Shown here: positions 9,271 to 17,212 of the stretch, piece by piece
Layout of the letters: every line of letters starts with the position of its first letter
How positions within the stretch are numbered: the first letter of the stretch is position 1
Program-made: the position numbers and the translations under genes
DNA from: Basidiobolus meristosporus CBS 931.73
Taxonomy: Eukaryota; Basidiobolomycota; Basidiobolomycetes; Basidiobolales; Basidiobolaceae
Length of the DNA: 24,762 bases
Direction of reading: 5' to 3'
Assembly (NCBI GenBank): GCA_002104905.1
Contig: MCFE01000941.1
Location: 1 to 24,762 of the forward strand
The notes under the pieces: model-generated
The model's database searches: none
Seen by the model: the letters and a program-made list of their open reading frames with translations, nothing else
Told to the model about the DNA's origin: nothing

Positions 9271-10210
9271 TTTTCCAACAGAAAAGTGGTAGTTTCTTGT
9301 AGAACTTAGATTGGATTCTTGTGAGCTTTGCAGTCTCTTTACTGATGTAGTACTGATCAAAGTCAGAATACTCAACAGTGCAAGTGATGCAGGGGAAGTC
9401 TTATAACCTTTAAACTTGTAATCATCATGTGGAGATTCTGGAAAGAGAGGCTCTCTCTTTATTTTTCAGCTGGGGAAGTCATACATATGAAAATTTTGAA
9501 GGATCAAAGCTTTTGGGGTGATTGCGCAAGCAATACACATGATACAAAGCTAAAGTTTTGCAGTGGCGCAGATCAGACATAGGCGCAGCACCTGTGAAAA
9601 TTCCACGTGATTTGATCTGCTGGTTCAAAAGTTAAATGCAATCAAAGTCACCATAGTAATCCTAGCAATAAGGCATAGTATATATAATAATTGGACTCTT
9701 TTGGTCATAACTCCTTAAGTACTGTTTCAAATGAGCTGTGATTTGAAACATTTGTTGGCTACTACATGTTCTGTACGACATAGCATTCTTGGGTGGAATG
9801 CTTGTCAGGGTCTGGAGCATTTGTTCCTCAAAGTTGGAAATTCTTGATCTTTCACTTGTGTATTACAACAGCAAAAAGCAAAATAAAGAAATGCGTGCAA
9901 TATTGGTTTAGAGATATTGTAGTAATGGAATACTTTCCATTACCACAGATGGTGACATGGGTTGATCATGTGTCATGGGTACTGGTGCGGGTACCTGCCT
10001 AATATAGAAGTACTTATAGCTAGTAATCTTACATAAAGTGAGGGGTAACTTATGCAATAAGGTAAGCAGGTGTGATAGTCAACCGGCTTATGGGATAGTA
10101 CTGATTGGGTAAGACAAATGGGATAAAACTAAAATAAGTGTAGTAGAGATATAGGGAAGTAGAAAATAAGGGAATGAGCACATCTGTCAGTGGGTGTCAC
10201 TGTCACCCCA

Positions 10211-10753
10211 CTACAGCGCAATTCTTGGCTGTGACATTGAGCTACTTGAGTTTCTTCTTTGCAGCATAGATACTGCTTTCTCTACCTGAGATATTGATTG
10301 CTCTACACATATTATCCGCTCATCCTGTTTCTGGACTACTTCCTGATTTCTCTGGGCCATTGCATCTATGCTACCAGCCACTGCACCTAATTGCTTCATT
10401 AACACTTTGGTATGAGCTGACAACATACTTGCTAATATGGGTGGTGGTGATGTTATCATGGCCACTTGCTGAACTTTAACTGAGGGTACCGCATTTGCTA
10501 CATTCTCATCTGCCTGAGCATAACAGTCAGCTTGTGGCTCTGCAGAGGTTCTCAATTGCCTACTTGACTGAGAGCCTGAGGAGTCCGCATTGTTACCTTC
10601 AATGGGCACACTGTCCACAGGGCCTTTTTTAGATGAAGCCCTGCTTGTTGCACTGAGTGTCAAAGCAAGCTGTTGTCCAACCGTTCTTCTGTTGCCATCA
10701 GTGGCGGGGTTTGGTTGAAAACCAGACAACTTTGCTTTATTTTTTGGCAGCAT
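10211..10753 (-). CDS. Coiled-coil protein divergent from Tnp2, C-terminus cut by palindrome end
   Basis: An uninterrupted 180-codon frame begins at ATG 10753. The first half is polar and probably disordered (SRASSKKGPVDSV, SSGSQSSRQLR). The second half, from about residue 110 to 165, has heptad-like spacing (LMKQLGAVAGSIDAMAQRNQ, then VEQSISQVEKAVSMLQRR) and should form a coiled coil. I recognise no family. The stop codon TAG (10211-10213) lies within the palindrome terminus CTACA, so the original C-terminus was probably longer and was displaced by the insertion. It shares a 222-bp upstream region with the Tnp2 gene and may be a second protein of that transposon, such as an oligomerising DNA-binding partner; that is inference. 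Unlike its neighbours it has no internal stop. Confidence 0.55.
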   Translation of the reverse strand: MLPKNKAKLSGFQPNPATDGNRRTVGQQLALTLSATSRASSKKGPVDSVPIEGNNADSSGSQSSRQLRTSAEPQADCYAQADENVANAVPSVKVQQVAMITSPPPILASMLSAHTKVLMKQLGAVAGSIDAMAQRNQEVVQKQDERIICVEQSISQVEKAVSMLQRRNSSSSMSQPRIAL

Positions 10754-10975
10754 ATATATGGAACTGAGTCAAACCAAAGGGGAAAGAGTGTTACATATAC
10801 GTGTGTATGTGGTGCCACAACTTTATTTATAATGCTTACTATGGCAGGTCGTCATTGAATCTTACATTCATGTAGGTGCAATGTCTCAAATACAAGACTG
10901 TCTTAAGTTCACACAAGTATTGACCAAAATGTGATATAATAGCATTACATTGATGAAGGTCAAACTGTTTGCCCC
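10754..10975. promoter_or_regulatory. Bidirectional promoter region between the coiled-coil gene and Tnp2
   Basis: 222 bp separate the two divergent ATGs. The region holds AT-rich TATA-like words on both sides (catatatatg near 10753, gtgatataatagc near 10931) and cacttgtgtgaactt-type sequence between them. No better-defined site was seen. Confidence 0.35.
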
Positions 10976-13901
10976 ATGGACAAGACTACTTTAACTCAAT
11001 GCCATAAGAGAAGAGAAAAAAGACCATGTGGCTTTTGTGGCAAGCCTCTTAGCCATGAAGCACACAGAGAGCATAGGAAGTATTACAAGGATCATGGCCA
11101 GTGTTTTGCCACCCAAGTCATATTTGATCTTTCATTGGTCACTACTGTACCAACATTTTCTTGCCAGCCAGTTGATACTTCTATATTGGCACCTGGCTGT
11201 CTTTGTCACCTTGCGCAAACTGAGTCAGGTAAGTTTGTGACGCCTTTAGGCTCACCTCAGCCTTCTCAATATGGCATGCAGAGTGATAGCTCTAATAAAG
11301 AAGGTTCACTGATGGATTTTGAGCCTATCTCCCCTAACAACAGTACCATGTATGAGCCCGGTCAAATCTCTATATGCAATGACACAACACCCGTTGAAAC
11401 AAATGCCAAGGATACTTTATGGAGCCAAGTGATCCCAGTAATCCATCTACTGGTGAATGATGTAATGTTGTGGCTAGAGAAGTGGCGCGTTTCCACTAAT
11501 ATCAGTAATGGGGGCTTTGAGGATTTATTACTACTTCTTGCAAAAATCATACCGGGATGCAACTTACCATGTACATGGTACAAGTGGACAACCATCATGT
11601 GGCTGGCAACATATGATCCAGAGACTGTCCTGATTCCAGCATGTGTTAACAGTTGCATGGCATTCACATCCAAAAATGCTACCATTGCAACGTGTCCAAA
11701 TTGTCATGAATCCACCATCATTAAGGGAAAACATCATTCACACTCCGGATATATTCCGGTCATACCCCATCTGAGGAAGCTGATGCAGTCCAACAAATAT
11801 TGCAAAGCTATACAGTACCGCACTCAGTATCAATCAAGCGCAATCATATCCAATATACTTGATGGCAAACATTACAAGCAGCTAAGAAGCAAGGGCTACT
11901 TTGAAGGTATGTATGGCCATGCCTTTGCTTTAGCACTTGATGGATTCTCATTAAACAAGTACTCTACCAGCAAATCCTGCAGTCCACTGATTCTCATCAA
12001 TCTGAATCTGCCACCCATCTTACAGTATCAGAGCAATAAACTGATGGTAGTTGCACTGGTATCTGGGTCTAAATCACCGTCCAACCTGGATAGCTACCTG
12101 TATCCATTGCTGAATGAATTTTGTATGCTTTCCAGCGGGATAATGGTAAATGGCCGTCATGTAAAAGCGCATATTATTATCTGCATTGGAGATACCCCAG
12201 CCATCAGCAAGATAGCAGGTTTCTCTGGGCACAATGGACGGTATTGCTGTTGAATGTGTGAGATCCAGGGGATTTACTCCATAACTCACACACATTATTA
12301 TTACCTAAACACCAGCACTAAGAACATCATCTTTCCACCAAGAGAACATACAGAAGTAAGCATGCAATTGCAGCAAAGTTGGCAAGCTATAAGCCATTGG
12401 CTGGAATATGGAATCAATTGGAAACCAGAGATACTTAAGGTCAAGGGTATCTGTTGGAGCAAAAGCTTTTCACTGGGAGCAGTACATTTGCGTTCAACAA
12501 TATCCCTATACTGATGACCAAGTTGTACATGGGGCATTTCAAGCTAAATGAGCCCTTTGAGATACCGGAGAAATTTGAAAGAATTGGCAAGATATTGCAG
12601 AGTATCTGCTACCCTAAGTACTTCTCACAGGCTCCAATCAATATTCATACGCATATGCAACAATACAAGTGCAAAGACTGGATGAACTGGATATGTATTT
12701 ATTCAAGTGGTGTTCTGAAGCCATTCCTACTAAGAGTACATTGGAAGCATTGGGAGCAATATGTGGACAATGTAGGAATATTTATCCAGAAGCAGATCAC
12801 CAATGCCAACTTGACGCATCTACAGCTGTTGTGTGAGGGGTTTGTGACAGGATTTGAGCGGCTATACTGCAAACATAAAGCTGAGCATGTAGATCTCTGC
12901 CACTACTGTATCCATTCTCTACTCCATCTTGCATGGTGTGTGGAGAATATTGGGCCTTGCTTCAACTTTTGGGAGTTTCCTATGGAGCAGATGTGTGGGG
13001 AGATAGGAAGATAAGTCAAGTTGCAGGTACTACCATATCCCAATCTCATCAAGAATATTACCTTCAAGTTCATCATGGATGTGATGAGTTGGCATATGGA
13101 GGACAGCCAGAAAGAGTTGGAAAATACTAAGGACAAATGTGCACATGGAGACACCTATGCCTATGGCATTAAGAAGCTAAGCAGCCCCAATGCGTGGGTA
13201 ATCAGTTAAGTAATGCAAAGTTGGGTTGGGTGCAACAAGCAACTAATTTTTATCAGGAAAACTCCACCAAGATATACTGGATTTCTTGTGGTCACAAGTC
13301 AACTTCTACAGCATTCAATACAGAATTCACACAAACAAAAGCCAGAGCGCACCTATAATGGGGACTAGAATCCAGCAGGGAGAAGGAATATATTGGCTAA
13401 ATACCAAGAAGTTCTTTGAGGATATTCAGGAGGTATTCATGGCAGAAGTGGCAACAACCAAGCATTTGTCTGCAAGATGTATATGCTACCAGCAGCACAA
13501 GGTATTTGGCAACTTTGCAAGTATAACACTGAAAAGCCATAAAGTTGAGGTGATAGAAGTATGTCAATTTTGGCAGGTGTGCGTGTTTGTAGAGGTTAGT
13601 AAGCAGGAGGCCATAGTTTTTTTTGATTCAAACTATATGTGGAATACCCAGGGTAGTAGTGGGTAAGCAAATAAAGAAAGGTGATTCTACAGTGGAATAT
13701 ATGAATTGCACAAGGGGAGGTAGAAAAAGGAAATACTATTTGGTAAATTGGTATGGTAGCATTATACAGAACCAGCAGCAGGCTGTCATACTGCCAAGAA
13801 AAAGCCATCAGAGTCTTGCTGTGAGGCCATCAAAATACCATCTAGTTTCTTGCCATATAAGGCAATTGGAAGTCCTGGCCAACTGGATCCACTTGAAATA
13901 G
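10976..13901 (+). pseudogene. tnp2: Tnp2-type (EnSpm/CACTA) transposase, decayed but nearly full length
   Basis: The first frame runs 425 codons from ATG 10976 with RPCGFCGKPL near residue 18, a CPNC pair near 238, DGFSLNKY near 321, and GDTPAISKIAGFSGHN near 405, the signature block of Tnp2 transposases. A TGA at 12251-12253 falls where the frame continues with MCEIQGI. The frame then changes near 12480-12500 and runs to 13014 with HMQQYKCKDWMNW and FPMEQMCGEIGR, the C-terminal block of the family. A TAA at 13012 is absent from the loop copy. A 52-nt intron (13205-13256) restores frame, and a last frameshift lies near 13640. The remaining frame ends at 13901. In the family this enzyme cuts and rejoins transposon ends in the nucleus. 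This copy is dead. Confidence 0.85.
13205..13256 (+). other. Intron in the Tnp2 gene (52 nt)
   Basis: The donor is GTTAAG, there is a branch-like CTAAT near the end, and the acceptor is TTTTTATCAG. Removing it joins frame ...WVI to RKLHQDILDF and places SQVNFYSIQYR in frame, removing a stop present in both copies. The same stop and frame change in both copies is what makes splicing more likely than two identical mutations. Confidence 0.6.
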
Positions 13902-14465
13902 TAATAGAGTGCTGAAAGACTGCAACAATGTCATGCAAATATTGTCACAGCACCAATCAAAAATTGTCAAGCTTTATCCCTTTATTTGGCTGTAAAATTT
14001 GCAAAACACCGTCATGATCTTGTTATAAGATTGTCAGGAGGGTCACTAATTCCAAGCTGCTGCTATTATGACGGTCTCTAAATGGGATCTTGATGGATGA
14101 TCTGGATTGGATCCACCTGCCGGACCAAATTAGTTTTCATAGGGTAATGCCTTTGGAGGCTTGTAAAGAGGCCCTCAAAGTACTGCCAAGTTTTTGCCAT
14201 ATAAGGCAATTGAATGTACTGGCTGGTTAGATCCGCTCAAGTAGTTGTAAAGCTCACTAAAACCACAACAATGCCATGCCACCCTTAGCAAAACACCATG
14301 CAAACACTGATACATTTTATCAACTTTATTTTGCTGTAAAATCAGCAAAATGCTGTTGTGTCACAAGATTGTGTAAATGTTCATTGATTCCAAGCTGCTG
14401 GTATTGTAGCAGTCTCCTGATGGGATCTTGATGGCTGATCTGGATCAGATTCACATTTGGGACCT
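13823..14465. repeat. ~345-bp tandem duplication downstream of Tnp2
   Basis: Unit 1 (about 13823-14155) and unit 2 (about 14168-14465) share ordered words: tgccatataaggcaattg (13852, 14196), the paired ccacttgaaatagt / cgctcaagtagttgt, aacaatg.catgc, attccaagctgctg (14050, 14388), and gatgggatcttgatgg-type ends. They are diverged by many substitutions. Unit 1 overlaps the last codons of Tnp2, so the C-terminal ~25 codons may be repeat rather than original protein. These could be subterminal repeats of the Tnp2 transposon. No other gene is seen here. Confidence 0.65.
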
Positions 14466-14469
14466 AATA

Positions 14470-15030
14470 ATTCTTCATATATTCAGCCGCAGGTTCAATA
14501 TTGGGAGTATTTAGAATTCCTTCCCAGTGGGAATCAGCAGACCTTGTAGAGGGCAGTGGCACTTTATTCTGGCAATTATAAGGCACACGGAGTGAAGTTC
14601 CAAGCACTCTCTGACACTGAGAGTAGCATTTTCTGGTTTGGTGGGCCATTTGCAGGAGGTAGGTATAGTAGAACACAGTAGGTATAATACCATCCTGAGC
14701 TCAGAGGGGGGAGATATGTATGGCAGACTTGGCTTACATAGGAGAGAATTTTCAGATATTAGAATGTATTGCATTTTATAGAAAGCCAAAAATGGCATGC
14801 TTAGCATGAAGCAGAAGCTGCTAAATGAGATAGTTCATCATCTCAGAGTAATAGTAGAGCATACAGCTGGATATCTAAAGAGAATGTGCCCACCAGGAGG
14901 TAGATACAGAGGAAAGTTAACTACAATATAAAATAGCACAATAGCTAAAATAGTCAAGATACTTGTTGATGCAGAGTATATTCATGCACCAAGACATCTA
15001 CTGTGCAAAATGTGTCTGGTGTGTTATCCA
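14470..15030 (+). pseudogene. DDE_4 / PIF-Harbinger-type transposase relic
   Basis: Three frames carry recognisable pieces in the right order. The first is LYSGNYKAHGVKFQALS followed by FWFGGPFAGGR, the KHGVKFQ...FGPxxGRR block that follows the first catalytic region. Next comes a piece with ADLAYIG, at the position of the second catalytic aspartate block. The third is LRVIVEHTAGYLKRM, the RVxVEHxxGxLK block with the catalytic glutamate. Frameshifts and stops separate them. The N-terminal helix-turn-helix and the first aspartate region are missing; tandem repeats lie there instead. The family (DDE superfamily endonuclease, HARBI1/IS5-like) moves PIF-Harbinger transposons. Terminal repeats were not identified. 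Assignment rests on motif order read by eye. Confidence 0.6.
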
Positions 15031-16157
15031 CAGTGAATAAGCAAGAAAAGTATTATTCTGAGCAACAAAAAAGCATTTGAGCAAAACTACCAGTAATAGT
15101 CTCCTACAACTGGCATTAGAGTAGAAACTATAGTGCTGGAGAGTGCTGTAGGGTGCCAGATCATTCCAGCAGTATAAATTAGCTGTCACCATGTGGCACT
15201 ATCCAATGAGACAAGTCCAACATTATACAAAGTGTGTCTTTGATAGGGGATTCAAAACTTAGCAATAAGCTAGGCAGAATCTCAAGTTTGTGAGTTGCTC
15301 GGGTGATAACAAAATGAATACTACATATTGTGTATATTTATTGTGGGTTATTGTTGAGAGGTGGAAGTTCTGCTCTGAAACTGAATAAATAATTTAAAGA
15401 TCAACTTGACTTTACAAGCATTTCCTTAGCCATGGATGGCATATTTAAAGATGGTCACAGCCATTTAGCCTTGGTATATCCTGCCAAAGTTATATGTTAG
15501 ACTTTACCCCAGTATTAATATCAAATGCACCAAAGCTAGAAGTGTGTGATTACACCTTTATATTCCACTTACCTAATCACCTTAATCACAATCTATTCAT
15601 CATCAATTGCCTTGTGCAAGTTTTATTGGGAAATACTTGTAATATTTTACTTTATCAGGTAATCAGAGCATGAGTTTTGCAAGATTTTTAATAGGCCCCC
15701 AGATGTTACATACATGTAACTAGGACTACTTTGACTCAGCTTGGACTTCCTTAGACTACAAAGTGCACTGTGACTCATCAAATCTGGAAGTAAGAGCCAC
15801 TGAATACACATGCTCTTCTAATTACTTTCAGTCCTCACAAGATTTTTGCAGCTCCTTCTTGCTGTGTGTTCCAGCAATGGGCTATGCCCAGGCATAAAAT
15901 GTATGGTGAGCATTGGGGTTATGCAAAGCAACTAAAACTGATATACATAAGTACAGGATGCATATTTGCATCAACGGAAGAATATACCAGCAGCACTGGA
16001 ATCTGAGAAAGTCAAGAAGTGTATTAATAAGCTCCATTGGCATGGAGTAGATCACAAACTGCGCAATAATACAAGGAATATGCATCAAGTCCGATGTATT
16101 TGTGGGACATCCAACAATCAAAACAAAAGCGGGATTCTTGGGTGGATATCTGCTTGA
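15031..16157. other. No convincing gene
   Basis: AT-rich sequence with many stops on both strands. A plus-strand frame at 15966-16157 includes HWHGVDHKLRNNTRNMHQVRC and could be a coding scrap, but it has no ATG start and no motif I can assign. A small hairpin, gttacat-ac-atgtaac, lies at about 15704-15720. Confidence 0.4.
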
Positions 16158-17212
16158 TCGGCATCAGCATCTTTCAGTAAGTACAGTTACTTAATGCCCA
16201 ACGAATAACCTTTTTCAGAGCACACAGATCGTTTTGGGCAGACAAAGTTTCTGCTGGCTTCTTTTGAGTGCGCGTGAGGCTCTTCTGATGACTGAATAGA
16301 AAGGATAGGCAGCACCGCTCACCCTTTGTAACTTGTCATCTCTTTATACCACTTCTGTGTTCCTATTTGATTTGGTGTGCCGCACTTCCAAAAGCATTTG
16401 TGCCATCATCTCAAAAGGAAATTAAGGCTTATTGGATCAGTTAATCAAGCTAGGCTATAACAGATCTTTGAAACAGTTAGTCAATATTCCCGGGAAAAAC
16501 TCAGAAGCGGAGGGGCAGCCGATATCAGCGGGAGAATGAAAGCTATTGGCTATTGAAATTGATGTCGGGAATTGGGAGGCTAATGGCAAAAAAATGCGGG
16601 ATATACGCTGGCCAATTCCGTTAGTTTTTTGAGCTTGAAGCCGCGCTTCTCTTCCAGTGGTATTCTCAAAGTACCATGTCTACCATGGCAAGACAAAAGC
16701 GAAAGTGAAACATCAATGATTTTACAGTCTGGCTTTAGGATTATTTAACCGATTTATTCAGGTATGAAATGCCATTCTTTAGTACATCTTGCCTTCAAGA
16801 GACCACCGAAGATGATCACACTAGAACGGGGTACTTTGACCACCCTGCGGATGTTAGGTGCCAGACAACACAGAATTGATCTCCTTCCAAATTCATCAGG
16901 GTTATAAAATAGGTTAATCGGGATAAATCGGGCACACGATCTTCATGACTTGGCTGTTCTTGTGCAAGCTAGGAATGGTTTGATGGCAAACCAATTTTGA
17001 TACAACAACGTCTTAATCACTGTAGATTTGCCCAAGTAGGTGCTACCATCATACCTCTAAGGTCTAATGGTTCAGTCTGTCCGATATAAATCGTATAAAG
17101 CTCACACGTAAGCTCACTCGTTAGTACACACCACTTGAGAAATTTTTCTTCGAATATAGCTCTGCAACTATTCATTATTCCAAGGAAGGTGTTATATTCC
17201 GCTAAGGCCCAT
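16158..17212 (+). promoter_or_regulatory. Upstream region of the zinc-cluster gene
   Basis: About 1 kb with no gene and no transposon signature. It contains a TATA-like TATAAAG at 17094-17100, about 115 bp before the ATG, and CGG-N8-CCG at 16508-16521. Inverted CGG/CCG triplets are the usual kind of target for Zn2Cys6 dimers, so self-regulation is possible but unsupported beyond the match, and one such match in 1 kb can occur by chance. Confidence 0.35.

Larger units (their letters stand above)
1311..10215. mobile_element. 8.9-kb near-palindromic transposable element with ~3.5-kb terminal inverted repeats
   Basis: The left end TGTAGTGGGGTCACAGTGAC and the reverse complement of the right end, TGTAGTGGGGTGACAGTGAC, differ at one base. 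Similarity then continues inward for about 3.5 kb on each side, broken by indels. The loop (about 4816-6547) holds a Tnp2 transposase fragment that is not mirrored. Each arm has the same order: non-coding outer kilobase, CCCCTTTA array, TATA box, putative intron and a decayed accessory gene, all pointing inward. The flanks give only a weak target-site candidate (GCGG at 1307-1310, GCGC at 10216-10219). Tnp2 belongs to EnSpm/CACTA. The ends here read TGTAG outward-in rather than CACTA, so membership is inferred from content. It could also be two non-autonomous copies that collapsed head-to-head around a transposase fragment. Confidence 0.75.
6548..10215 (-). repeat. Right arm of the giant inverted repeat
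   Basis: This is the mirror of the left arm. Relative to the left arm it lacks roughly 500 bp of accessory gene, with the junction near 7210-7220 inside agaagagcttcttcaagagc. The part from 8522 to 10215 contains no convincing gene, only the inverted copy of the left outer region. Short open frames such as 9793-10002 have no equivalent open frame in the other arm. The inner edge begins about 6548 with the word ATCCCTATGAAAA. Confidence 0.8.

Noticed and set aside
9793-10002. Open frame in the outer right arm
   Set aside because: The equivalent left-arm sequence (about 1560-1790) is not open, so it is not a conserved gene.
11362-11685. 107-codon minus-strand frame
   Set aside because: Antisense to the conserved Tnp2 coding frame; no independent evidence.
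12251-12253. TGA read as tryptophan (alternative code) in Tnp2
   Set aside because: The gene has other lesions (TAA, two frameshifts), TAG and TAA also interrupt related copies, and the zinc-cluster gene uses the ordinary code, so this is a plain nonsense mutation.
14511-14807. 98-codon minus-strand frame
   Set aside because: It overlaps the Harbinger-like relic on the opposite strand, where the recognisable motifs are.
15201-15380. Possible tRNA or small structured RNA
   Set aside because: No cloverleaf with a T-loop GGTTCGA-type box was found on either strand.
17135-17212. Upstream extension of the zinc-cluster protein by 26 codons
   Set aside because: The extension starts at TTG, not ATG. 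The first ATG in frame is 17213 and the conserved domain begins after it.
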